A stretch of 64,000 bases of DNA. Source: a virus. Of this stretch, positions 7,759 through 14,206 are shown piece by piece. Made by a program: the position numbers and the translations under genes. The DNA lies in IMG/VR virus record IMGVR_UViG_3300040801_002290, positions 62,001 to 126,000 of that record; one strand, 5' to 3'. How positions within the stretch are numbered: the first letter of the stretch is position 1; each line of letters begins with the position of its first letter. Under the pieces are notes generated by a model, which ran no database searches, was not told where the DNA came from, and saw only the letters and a list, made by a program, of their open reading frames with translations.

Positions 7759-8651
7759 ACACAAAAAACTTCATATTTTCCGCCAGCAGCGTGAAAGAGT
7801 ACATGCAATGCGGATTGAAATTTAAATTCAATAGGATAGATAAACTCGAAAAGACAGATGTTTCCTCCCACCACAGGTGGTTTGGAACTCTGGTACACAA
7901 TCTAATCTACGCTTCTCTATCAGAGCCAGCAGAAGACTTGAAGAAGATGGTGCTGACCAACAAGATAAACGAAAAGTACCCTATGAAAATCTTTGAAACG
8001 GTCTGGAAAGAAAAGGAAAGCGAAGACCTGATGGTTCAGACCATAAGAAAAGATTTGGGAGAAAAACCGGTAGGTCGATTTATGAGGGGCAAGATAGTTT
8101 CCCTTGGAATAAACGACCCCGACATTACTCAGGCTCAGCTTGAGAAGGGCTGGAAAGCCGAAGCCAAAAAGATGGTCAAAAACGGCATCTCTGTGGTCAA
8201 AGAGATTCCAGAGATTGTTGAGCTAGAAAGAAAACTCTTCTGGATTTTTCAGAACAGAAAGTTTTTGGGTTACGCAGACATTCTAGCCAAAGATGAGAGT
8301 GGAAGATATACCTTCTACGATTTTAAGACCACCTGGGACAAACCCGGAAAAAGACTTGACGACGATTTTCAGTTCTTTTCCTACTCTCACGCATTAAAAT
8401 CTTACTACAACCTAGATTATTATCCAGTAGGAAATTACGTACACCTAAGAAGTGGTGACGTTATACCTTACGAGGTTACACCAGAGATAATTTCCAATAT
8501 GAACAGAAAAGCCAAGAAAGCCTTTGATAACATGGAAGCAAATATCTTCTTCGATGATTACGGTGGCTCCCTCTGTCCCTATTGTGACTTTAGACATATA
8601 TGTTACGGGAAAGATTCTGACGTGTGGAAGAACTCTTCCTTTGGAGGCTGA
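7755..8651 (+). CDS. PD-(D/E)XK exonuclease with Fe-S cluster (Cas4/RecB-like)
   Basis: The product has 298 residues; start GTG 7755 follows AAGGAG and overlaps the primase stop. RecB/Cas4-type nuclease motifs in order: Ser-Ala-Ser-Ser-x4-Tyr-x2-Cys19, Gly-x3-His48, Gly-Tyr-Ala-Asp175, Asp189-Phe-Lys191 and Gln206 with a following Tyr. Cys19, Cys274, Cys277 and Cys283 can hold a 4Fe-4S cluster, as in Cas4 and AddB. It probably degrades or resects DNA ends in recombination or repair. With primase, clamp and SSB nearby it fits a replication-recombination operon; there is no CRISPR context. Confidence 0.88.
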   Translation: MNTKNFIFSASSVKEYMQCGLKFKFNRIDKLEKTDVSSHHRWFGTLVHNLIYASLSEPAEDLKKMVLTNKINEKYPMKIFETVWKEKESEDLMVQTIRKDLGEKPVGRFMRGKIVSLGINDPDITQAQLEKGWKAEAKKMVKNGISVVKEIPEIVELERKLFWIFQNRKFLGYADILAKDESGRYTFYDFKTTWDKPGKRLDDDFQFFSYSHALKSYYNLDYYPVGNYVHLRSGDVIPYEVTPEIISNMNRKAKKAFDNMEANIFFDDYGGSLCPYCDFRHICYGKDSDVWKNSSFGG

Positions 8652-9109
8652 TTAACATAGCAATCATCATACACTTACCAGACGAACAAAAGAGCGTTTC
8701 GGTACCGGATTGTAGCAATCTCCAGGAGTTGGGCTCTCACAAAAGCAAGTCCCTACAGCGGGTCGCTTTTAGCCACATATTTTTCCAAAAGATTTTTGGG
8801 TATATGGAGCTTATCAATACCGGAGAGTTAACTCACGAACAGGCTCAGGAACACATTAAAGACTTTGCACAGGCGTATAACGCTAACATACTAGACTTTG
8901 ACTCGGAGCCCGATGATGATATCTCAAACAGAGTTTTTGATATTATGAAGAGCGATGAGTTTAGCGAAAAGTACCAGACGTTTCTGCAAGTGGTCAGCGG
9001 AGAAATATTCAGGCTATTTGCTAGCGGTGCCATGTCTTACGAGGAAGGAGACACGGAGTTGGGGATTATGCCTTCATACATGACTTCCTTGATTCCTACA
9101 AAAGCATGA
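8624..9109 (+). CDS. Hypothetical protein, start uncertain
   Basis: The open frame reads from 8624. The sequence after 8651 looks protein-like (Ile-Ala-Ile-Ile-Ile-His-Leu-Pro-Asp and on), so a start well before ATG 8804 is likely. GTG 8624 has a poor ribosome site, whereas a strong GGAGG at 8643-8647 is followed only by CTG, ATT (8651) or ATA (8657). ATG 8804 would give a 101-residue acidic helical protein without a clear ribosome site. No domain recognised. It overlaps the next gene as ATGA, so the cluster is coupled. Confidence 0.5.
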   Translation: MEELFLWRLINIAIIIHLPDEQKSVSVPDCSNLQELGSHKSKSLQRVAFSHIFFQKIFGYMELINTGELTHEQAQEHIKDFAQAYNANILDFDSEPDDDISNRVFDIMKSDEFSEKYQTFLQVVSGEIFRLFASGAMSYEEGDTELGIMPSYMTSLIPTKA

Positions 9110-9534
9110 TAAAACTTAAAAGTGATTTAGTAAGCATAGAAGTAGACCCATCCAACCCTCTTTACAGCGTTTTGGCTAAGTTTGTTGGCGAGGTCTTCTT
9201 CGTACAGTCAACAGAAGAGAAAAAAGAGGAGAAGCCAGTAAGGGAAGCTCCTAAAAAGAAGAACACTATAAGTCACCCAACCGAGGGTGTCTCGGTCAAT
9301 ATAGCAGAGTACCTTTTTGAGCTAGACAAACTCTTTCCTGACGAGAAGAGCGTGACCAAGAGCATTCTAAAACAGCACGCTGTGAGATTCTTTGGGGTTT
9401 CAGAAGGAGTTAAAACAGGTAACTACGCGGCTATCTCACCATTCTCATCTGACCAGTATGTAACATGCGTTAGGATGTTGGACGACACGCCAGCCTATCT
9501 AACCGTACCTATGAAATGGATAACCACATTATGA
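9106..9534 (+). CDS. Hypothetical protein
   Basis: The product has 142 residues and starts in an ATGA overlap with the preceding stop. Residues 1-35 form a small beta domain, 36-55 a Lys/Glu-rich linker, and 60-142 a second domain with helices and strands. No catalytic motif is visible. The two-part layout with a charged linker suggests a tethered binding protein. It sits between the nuclease and the GroES-like gene. Confidence 0.6.
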   Translation: MIKLKSDLVSIEVDPSNPLYSVLAKFVGEVFFVQSTEEKKEEKPVREAPKKKNTISHPTEGVSVNIAEYLFELDKLFPDEKSVTKSILKQHAVRFFGVSEGVKTGNYAAISPFSSDQYVTCVRMLDDTPAYLTVPMKWITTL

Positions 9535-9749
9535 AAGCAATGGGAGTAGGAAGATATGTAGCAATAAAAATATCCTCTGTTAATGAGGATATAGGTGAGT
9601 CCATGCAGGATGTAGAAGAGTTGAGTATTTCTTCCGGAGACACAATCTTTTTTAGCCCGAGTGGAATAACTTTACAGGGGGACAACAAAGAAATCTTTAC
9701 TTTCGTAAGGCCAGAGGACATCTACGGGATAGTTACTGAATTATCATAA
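9531..9749 (+). CDS. Possible mini GroES-like co-chaperonin
   Basis: The product has 72 residues from ATG 9531, which overlaps the preceding stop as ATGA. The order of elements resembles GroES: an opening strand (Gly-Arg-Tyr-Val-Ala-Ile-Lys), then Gly-Asp-Thr-Ile-Phe-Phe, a short loop, and a closing Pro-Glu-Asp-Ile-Tyr-Gly-Ile-Val that matches the GroES ending (x-Asp-Ile-x-x-Val/Ile). It is shorter than GroES (~95): the region of the mobile loop that contacts GroEL is reduced to a few acidic residues. A phage co-chaperonin (T4 gp31 role) is possible; a small beta-barrel with another use is equally conceivable. Confidence 0.45.
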   Translation: MKAMGVGRYVAIKISSVNEDIGESMQDVEELSISSGDTIFFSPSGITLQGDNKEIFTFVRPEDIYGIVTELS

Positions 9750-9752
9750 TTC
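9738..9752. promoter_or_regulatory. Palindrome with downstream -10-like box
   Basis: GAATTATCATAATTC is a perfect 7-bp dyad around one base, overlapping the stop codon of the preceding gene. TATAGT at 9769-9774 could serve as a -10, which puts the palindrome at about -36 relative to a predicted start near 9781. No normal -35 is present, so an activator or repressor site is plausible. The downstream ATG 9784 has no ribosome site. Confidence 0.3.
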
Positions 9753-9783
9753 TCATTTAATAATATTGTATAGTGTTGTTACT

Positions 9784-10134
9784 ATGAAAAACACATACAT
9801 ATCAGAAGTCAGAACAGAATTAAAGGGAACTCCCGGCTCAAAAGATTTAGACCTCTCGTTCTCTGTAAATTATTACGATAGAGACGGGGAACTAGCTCTT
9901 TATATATTTAGTGACTACAGCGACGAAATAACAATCTTTTCTTTCAAGCCAGCGTTACGGTTAGAGTTAGCAATACCATTTCTTCACTCGTGGCATATTT
10001 ACGAAGATATAAACCAGACTATAATGACCTGTAAAGTACCCGCTGGTAAAAATTTCTTTGAGGAAGACTTTTCTGTTCTAAATTCACTATTAGGATTTGA
10101 ATACAATAGGGATTTTATATTCAATAGATGGTAG
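9784..10134 (+). CDS. Hypothetical protein
   Basis: The product has 116 residues from ATG 9784; TTG 9766 in the same frame is an alternative. Neither has a ribosome site, and a TATAGT box ends 9 bases before the ATG, so a nearly leaderless mRNA is possible. The protein is rich in aromatic and acidic residues (Tyr-Tyr-Asp-Arg-Asp-Gly and Tyr-Ile-Phe-Ser-Asp-Tyr) with alternating strands, probably a small beta-rich fold. No family recognised. Confidence 0.55.
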   Translation: MKNTYISEVRTELKGTPGSKDLDLSFSVNYYDRDGELALYIFSDYSDEITIFSFKPALRLELAIPFLHSWHIYEDINQTIMTCKVPAGKNFFEEDFSVLNSLLGFEYNRDFIFNRW

Positions 10135-10143
10135 GAGGATAGT

Positions 10144-10605
10144 ATGAACTACACAACTGAGCAAGTCATAGACTACATTAAAACAACTTCACCACAGACC
10201 AAAATCTACGTAGGTTGTGACTCAAGACAATCGGGCAAAAACACCATCTTCGTAACAGTAGTAGTAGTACACTTGGACGGAAATAAGGGAGCTAAGGTTT
10301 TTCCTTTCATTGAAACCGTCCCCAGGATTAAGTCACTAAAGTGGAGACTAATTCAGGAGACACACTACGCTACCTACAAGGCACTTGAGGTTAAGGAAGC
10401 GGTTGGAGACAGGGAGTTTTACGTACACCTAGACTATCACCCATCCGATAAGCACAAGTCCAACACAGTTGTGAAAGAAGCAATCGGTTTCGTTGTGGGT
10501 CAAGGTCTAGACTATGAGTTGAAGCCATACGCTCACGCAGCGTCATCAGCCGCAGATTATTTAGGAAGACACGGTGGTGTGTTCAGACACCCGCTAAACG
10601 CATAG
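10144..10605 (+). CDS. RNase H-fold protein, YkuK/DUF458-like
   Basis: The product has 153 residues and ATG 10144 follows AGGAGGATAGT. Key features are Tyr-Val-Gly-Cys-Asp-Ser-Arg at ~22-28 (first strand with acidic residue), a strand Phe-Tyr-Val-His-Leu-Asp-Tyr-His near residue 100, and Lys-Pro-Tyr-Ala-His-Ala-Ala-Ser-Ser-Ala-Ala-Asp near 127-138. This layout matches the DUF458/YkuK family, which has a predicted ribonuclease H-like fold and, in the family, an unproven nuclease role. It may process RNA or primers in replication. It is the last plus-strand gene before the bidirectional terminator. Confidence 0.72.
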   Translation: MNYTTEQVIDYIKTTSPQTKIYVGCDSRQSGKNTIFVTVVVVHLDGNKGAKVFPFIETVPRIKSLKWRLIQETHYATYKALEVKEAVGDREFYVHLDYHPSDKHKSNTVVKEAIGFVVGQGLDYELKPYAHAASSAADYLGRHGGVFRHPLNA

Positions 10606-10611
10606 AAAAAT

Positions 10612-10630
10612 CCCAGGGTTAATCCCTGGG
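10612..10630. terminator. Bidirectional terminator between converging arms
   Basis: CCCAGGG (10612-10618) and CCCTGGG (10624-10630) form a 7-bp stem with a 5-base loop. T-rich tracts follow on both strands (GTTTCTCTT on plus, ATTTTTCT on minus). It ends the plus-strand early transcript and the minus-strand late transcript; the minus gene's stop codon lies in its loop. Confidence 0.88.
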
Positions 10631-11092
10631 GTTTCTCTTATCATATTCTTCTTTGTCTTTCTTAAGAAGCTCCTCTAGTTCATCTAGTCGAGCTTCTCTT
10701 TCTTTGTCCTCGTCCGAAGGTACCCACACTTTTATCTTATCCTTATTCTCATTTACTATTCTGTTAACTTCCCTCTCAACCAATTCCTCTATAAGTTTTG
10801 CCAAGCTCTCCTGGTCTATCTCCACGTTAGTACCTGGGGCTGGTTTGAAGTTTGAGAAGAACTTACTAAGACCCCCCAAAAGACCAATGATGAGAGGCAG
10901 ATTCTTTAGTATAAGAGGCAGGGTTGTTAGGAGCAAGGAAAGAATGCTCGTAACTCCAATGGACTTTGGAATCTCTGGTACATTGGAGGAAACTATAATT
11001 TCCTCTGACTCGACCGGCTCTTCGTGTACTAGCTCTACTTCTTCCTTCATTTCTTCGAATAGAGCATCAAACTCTTCTCTATTATCTGACAT
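10619..11092 (-). CDS. Membrane-anchored coiled-coil protein, lysis region
   Basis: The product has 157 residues with an ideal AGGAGG ribosome site. An acidic N-terminal ~45 residues is followed by a hydrophobic segment (~47-80, Leu/Ile-rich with Gly-Leu-Leu-Gly-Gly) long enough for one or two membrane passes, then a charged helical C-terminus with coiled-coil character. It lies after the holin-like gene and a terminator. A role as second holin, antiholin or lysis regulator is possible from position and topology; no family match is evident. Confidence 0.6.
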   Translation of the reverse strand: MSDNREEFDALFEEMKEEVELVHEEPVESEEIIVSSNVPEIPKSIGVTSILSLLLTTLPLILKNLPLIIGLLGGLSKFFSNFKPAPGTNVEIDQESLAKLIEELVEREVNRIVNENKDKIKVWVPSDEDKEREARLDELEELLKKDKEEYDKRNPRD

Positions 11093-11106
11093 TGTTACCT
11101 CCTAAT

Positions 11107-11137
11107 AAAAAACGGGGCTGCTTTCACAACCCCGTTT
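11107..11137 (-). terminator. Rho-independent terminator after holin-like gene
   Basis: On the minus strand AAACGGGG and CCCCGTTT (plus 11110-11117 and 11130-11137) pair over 8 bp and continue into a T run. It lies between the holin-like gene and the last gene of the arm, so that gene depends on readthrough. Confidence 0.85.
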
Positions 11138-11154
11138 AAAACCTCATAGGTTTA

Positions 11155-11589
11155 TTACTCTTTTACTTCAAGCTCGTGTAGTCTCTTGGCAGCAGAGGCG
11201 GCAACCTGACGGTCAGCCTTGGCCATACCGTTAGAGCCTAGGAAAGCAACTGCTACTAGGAAAGCAGCCTGTAGTGCGCCCTGTAGACCGGAAACTCCTG
11301 CTAAATATCCTAGGGAGAAGTATCCACCCACACCGGCAATAATTACTGCCACACCTAGAGAGAGCCACTGAGTTGCCTGACCGTCGGTGTTAAACCAATC
11401 CTTACCAAGAGCGGTAAAGATTTTGGTAATCCACGGAACGATTAGGGAAGCGGCGATTAGAACACTCTCAGCACTGGTAAACCAGGTTGAGGGGTCAAAC
11501 ACGATAACATCCTGTGCAATTCCTACGCCTACTAGAGTAAACGCTAGAAGAGCGGAGAAGAAGGTAATCATTCTTAGTTTCATAGTCAT
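11155..11589 (-). CDS. Holin-like membrane protein
   Basis: The product has 144 residues and AGGAG precedes its ATG. Three hydrophobic segments are visible: ~7-26 (signal-like), ~45-60 and ~75-120 (perhaps two passes, rich in Gly and Ala). The C-terminus is charged and helical, a common holin arrangement. It would form pores in the cytoplasmic membrane to release the endolysin encoded 1.5 kb upstream. Codon use is rich in GC-ending codons, like the capsid and sheath genes, pointing to strong expression. A virion membrane-facing protein remains an alternative. Confidence 0.55.
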   Translation of the reverse strand: MTMKLRMITFFSALLAFTLVGVGIAQDVIVFDPSTWFTSAESVLIAASLIVPWITKIFTALGKDWFNTDGQATQWLSLGVAVIIAGVGGYFSLGYLAGVSGLQGALQAAFLVAVAFLGSNGMAKADRQVAASAAKRLHELEVKE

Positions 11590-11603
11590 ATTTAATCTCC
11601 TAC

Positions 11604-12524
11604 TTACTGACGCTTGTATCCAGTACCGTATGCGTCTGCGTTGGTGTAGCTCACTCCATCAATAGATACGGTGGGTGCCTGAGGTTCTGCCATATCGCCA
11701 GCATCGGTATCGTAGAAGTATCCATCCCTAAGAAGAGCATCGCCACTACGGTTGATTGGGGCCATTGCTTCGGAAGGAATTCCGCCGCGCCAGCGAAGTA
11801 GACGGCTAGGAATCTGCATAACGTTGCTATCCAAATCAGTTACGTCGGACTGCATGTAGATGAAATCGAATAGTGGACGGTCATTGTTAATGTACATGGG
11901 CTCAAAGTACACAACCCCGCTGACAACAGGTGCGTCATTTACATCGACCCAATCACCGGAGAGGCTGTGAAGTTCGCTCACCTTAGAGCGGGAAACTCCA
12001 CGAGGTAAAACGAACCCGTACCTGTTAAAGCCCTTTACAGGAAATGCCTGTACGTATTCAGAGAAGCTACGAACCTTTCTGGAAAGGTCTGGTGCCAACA
12101 TGTCTAGGCCCAACTGGCTTCCAATCCCAGTCAAATCTTCTCCTGGGTCAGAAAAGCCGACGGCAGAGGAAGGTACCTGAACAAGAATACGCTCTTCTTT
12201 AGTCCCGCTTACGCTGTAATAGTAAAGAAGGTGTACAGGAAGGACTTGAGGAACTACAATAGTACGCTCATGTACCTGTACGCCGATACCATAAGCACCA
12301 GGGTCGTATCCCTTGTCGGTAGTATCGGTTCCAGTTACAAAGGTTGCCCACTCGCGCTGGAAGGTCTCTGGGTAGGTAGCGGCAGAGGTACCAGCGGGGG
12401 TAATCTGAGCCGTACGTGGCATAGAGTGTTTGCCGGGTAGGTAGGTTTCCGTAACTTCGAATTTTCCGGTCTGGACGTATGCAGTAGTTAGATAGTCAAA
12501 CCAGACTTGTCCTTGGTCTGTCAT
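11604..12524 (-). CDS. Probable virion structural protein
   Basis: The product has 306 residues after GGAGG. No catalytic motif is seen. The protein is rich in Tyr, Val, Ser and Thr with many short strands, like phage surface or fibre-associated proteins. Codon choice resembles the capsid and sheath genes, suggesting high expression. A structured 140-base leader lies directly upstream and the holin-like gene 14 bases downstream. I do not recognise the family; a head fibre, decoration or other abundant late product is the best guess. Confidence 0.55.
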   Translation of the reverse strand: MTDQGQVWFDYLTTAYVQTGKFEVTETYLPGKHSMPRTAQITPAGTSAATYPETFQREWATFVTGTDTTDKGYDPGAYGIGVQVHERTIVVPQVLPVHLLYYYSVSGTKEERILVQVPSSAVGFSDPGEDLTGIGSQLGLDMLAPDLSRKVRSFSEYVQAFPVKGFNRYGFVLPRGVSRSKVSELHSLSGDWVDVNDAPVVSGVVYFEPMYINNDRPLFDFIYMQSDVTDLDSNVMQIPSRLLRWRGGIPSEAMAPINRSGDALLRDGYFYDTDAGDMAEPQAPTVSIDGVSYTNADAYGTGYKRQ

Positions 12525-12533
12525 AATTTGTTT

Positions 12534-12620
12534 CCTCCGTTAAGTCTTTTTGATGGCTTAACCATCGCACAGACCGTATTTTTACCCCGACCAACACTTC
12601 TGACGGGTATGGGTGCGATG
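12534..12620 (-). promoter_or_regulatory. Structured mRNA leader with possible pseudoknot at the ribosome site
   Basis: On the minus strand an 8-bp pair, CATCGCAC/GTGCGATG (plus 12613-12620 and 12563-12570), encloses ~42 bases that hold a further TACCC/GGGTA pair. Immediately after it, GATGG-TTAAG-CCATC forms a 5-bp hairpin (plus 12552-12566) whose loop TTAAG is complementary to CTTAA (plus 12540-12544), just before GGAGG (12534-12538). That is an H-type pseudoknot layout with an A-rich linker. It could control translation of the 306-residue protein. It does not match a riboswitch consensus I can name. Confidence 0.5.
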
Positions 12621-12663
12621 TCACTTATAAAGTCAGCATAGCATATTTTTTTTGAAAACTCCA

Positions 12664-13083
12664 CTAATTCTCGACAATGAATCTTTTTTCCAAATCCATG
12701 CAAATAATTAGTTTTATGTAGCGCCAGAATGAGTATACTGCCAACATGGTATAGATTGGCACAGCGGTGTTTTCTGGAGACGCAAAAGCGAACATAACAG
12801 CAACAAAAACCCAAAATGCTATGTGAAAGAACACCATTAACTTTCTTAAAAAATAAGATTGAGTTCCAGCAGCTATTATAGTAGTCAATCCCAGGAATAA
12901 AGCCCAAAGACCCCAAATGCATTCAGGAGCTACTGACAAAAAAGCAGAAAAAACGGGTAATGAAAATGTGTCCCAAAATGGCAAGAGAAGCCAGAATCCC
13001 CAAGAAGCAGCGAAGAGTCCTAGTATAAATTCACCTATCTCAGCGTGTTTTTTAATTATAAAAAGAGTAGCAGCTTCTAACAT
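12664..13083 (-). CDS. Four-pass membrane protein
   Basis: The product has 139 residues from ATG 13083, which follows AAGGAAGGGTGAAG. The in-frame GTG 13116 overlaps the amidase stop but lies upstream of the promoter start point predicted here. Four hydrophobic segments are visible (~17-37, ~43-61, ~72-93 and ~97-115), with short polar ends. Sitting next to the endolysin it may be a holin or superinfection-exclusion protein. No family recognised. Confidence 0.6.
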   Translation of the reverse strand: MLEAATLFIIKKHAEIGEFILGLFAASWGFWLLLPFWDTFSLPVFSAFLSVAPECIWGLWALFLGLTTIIAAGTQSYFLRKLMVFFHIAFWVFVAVMFAFASPENTAVPIYTMLAVYSFWRYIKLIICMDLEKRFIVEN

Positions 13084-13105
13084 TTCTTCACCCTTCCTTA
13101 ATTTT

Positions 13106-13135
13106 ATTATACTCACTTCTTCACGGCTATGTAAA
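13106..13135 (-). promoter_or_regulatory. Promoter for membrane protein and late virion/lysis genes
   Basis: On the minus strand TTTACA (plus 13130-13135) and TATAAT (plus 13106-13111) are 18 bp apart: 5/6 and 6/6 consensus. The start would fall near 13099, just before the ribosome site of the membrane-protein gene. The promoter lies in the 3' end of the amidase gene. Confidence 0.6.
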
Positions 13136-13811
13136 GTTTATCGCCTACAATGCTCATTCTCTCTATGGAAAGTTGTGTTTGTACCCCGTCTTCTATAATA
13201 AATACGCGCTGAAATGGGGTACTAAATGCTGGAAGCTCGTCGTTGTCTATGGCTCCACCGGCATCACCGGTTATACCCAAGTACTCTTTTACTCCCAAAA
13301 GAAGTAGGTTAGCAAACTCAAGTCTAGCTTCTACCGAGGAGTCTGCTCTGTCAATTCTATCTACCTCTACTAGAATAGAGGGACATTTGTTGTCGTCAAT
13401 ATAGAGTCTGCCAAACCTACTAGAGGTGGAGGGTCTTAAATCCCCGGTCTTCAAATGCTTGTCCACTGCCTCCGCTAATTTGATACTATCTGCACGAATC
13501 TTTTGGTTTTGACCGGCAAAATAAATCATTCTTCTTCCGCCGATATAACTATCAAAGTGAATTGATATGAACAAGTCACCCTCTTTAGCAAACTTAGTTC
13601 TCTCAGTAAGGGGGACAGTGTATTCGTCATGCTCTCTAGTTAGAACTACATCAAACCCGGACTTCTCAAAAATCTCTTTAACCGCCTTAGAATAAATCCA
13701 TGTGTAATAAGACTCAATCTTTTTCCCATCAGCAGTGACTACGCCTGGGTCTCCCTTAGGAGGCTCTGGACGCCAAACTCCACCGTGTCCTGGGTCAATG
13801 ATTATTCTCAT
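13113..13811 (-). CDS. N-acetylmuramoyl-L-alanine amidase (endolysin)
   Basis: It cleaves the amide bond between muramic acid and the stem peptide to release progeny. The Amidase_3 layout is clear: Asp-Pro-Gly-His9-Gly-Gly, Glu33 in Lys-Ile-Glu-Ser, Ser-Ile-His85-Phe-Asp, and Leu-Val-Glu149 as catalytic Glu; His9, Glu33 and His85 are the expected zinc ligands. The catalytic part covers ~1-175; the remaining ~55 residues form a separate strand-rich C-terminal piece that may bind the wall. There is no signal peptide, so it needs a holin. It overlaps the fibre-chaperone gene by 4 bases. Confidence 0.9.
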   Translation of the reverse strand: MRIIIDPGHGGVWRPEPPKGDPGVVTADGKKIESYYTWIYSKAVKEIFEKSGFDVVLTREHDEYTVPLTERTKFAKEGDLFISIHFDSYIGGRRMIYFAGQNQKIRADSIKLAEAVDKHLKTGDLRPSTSSRFGRLYIDDNKCPSILVEVDRIDRADSSVEARLEFANLLLLGVKEYLGITGDAGGAIDNDELPAFSTPFQRVFIIEDGVQTQLSIERMSIVGDKLYIAVKK

Positions 13812-14206
13812 AAATCAGGCTCCTTTGGCCAAGCCACATCACAGGGGAAACCTGGTTGCTTTGTTATGTCCCTAAGTGACTGCCTGTATTCTTTCCAAGC
13901 AGATTTAAGTTTTTCTGGTACGTCAGAGGTTTGAGTCCAATCAGAACTGAGAAGAAGTCTGTTTCTATGATACCTAATTTCCTCTGATAGCTCCTCTTCC
14001 GATGGTGCTGAGTATGGTTCTACTATTATTTTTCCAGACTCTGCAAGTGATTTTAGATTAAAAAATAACTCTTTTCCATACTCAACATCGTCATAAGGAG
14101 TTGCATGAAACGGAATCCAGCCATATTCTTCGTGCAAAACATCACAGGAGATAGTACCTAAGTCAGTGTATTTAAAGTTTTTTGCTTCAAGTATAGGACT
14201 ATGCAT
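13808..14206 (-). CDS. Tail fibre assembly chaperone
   Basis: The product has 132 residues. The C-terminal half carries the hallmark of the phage tail-fibre assembly chaperone family (Phage_tail_APC): Arg-Asn-Arg-Leu-Leu-x3-Asp-Trp-Thr-Gln, then Trp-x2-Tyr-Arg-Gln-x-Leu-Arg-Asp-Ile and Phe-Pro-x-Asp-Val-x-Trp-Pro. It probably helps the preceding 878-residue fibre fold and trimerise. It shares a base with the fibre gene's end at 14206, as expected for a dedicated chaperone. Confidence 0.85.
   Translation of the reverse strand: MHSPILEAKNFKYTDLGTISCDVLHEEYGWIPFHATPYDDVEYGKELFFNLKSLAESGKIIVEPYSAPSEEELSEEIRYHRNRLLLSSDWTQTSDVPEKLKSAWKEYRQSLRDITKQPGFPCDVAWPKEPDL

Noticed and set aside
7755-8651. 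Cas4-like nuclease as evidence of a CRISPR system
   Set aside because: No repeats, no cas1 or cas2, and the neighbours are replication genes; phages often carry such nucleases for recombination.
10653-11105. 150-codon plus-strand ORF antisense to the coiled-coil membrane protein
   Set aside because: Ser/Leu/Arg-rich product typical of antisense to a Glu/Lys-rich gene, with no ribosome site; the minus gene has AGGAGG.
12552-12566. Match of the leader pseudoknot to a preQ1-type riboswitch
   Set aside because: The size and A-rich linker are similar, but the conserved loop sequence of that class is absent and no queuosine gene is nearby.
12521-12922. 133-codon minus-strand ORF overlapping the membrane-protein gene
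   Set aside because: It is the out-of-frame shadow of 12664-13083, which has a good ribosome site and four clear membrane segments; this frame also runs through the structured leader.
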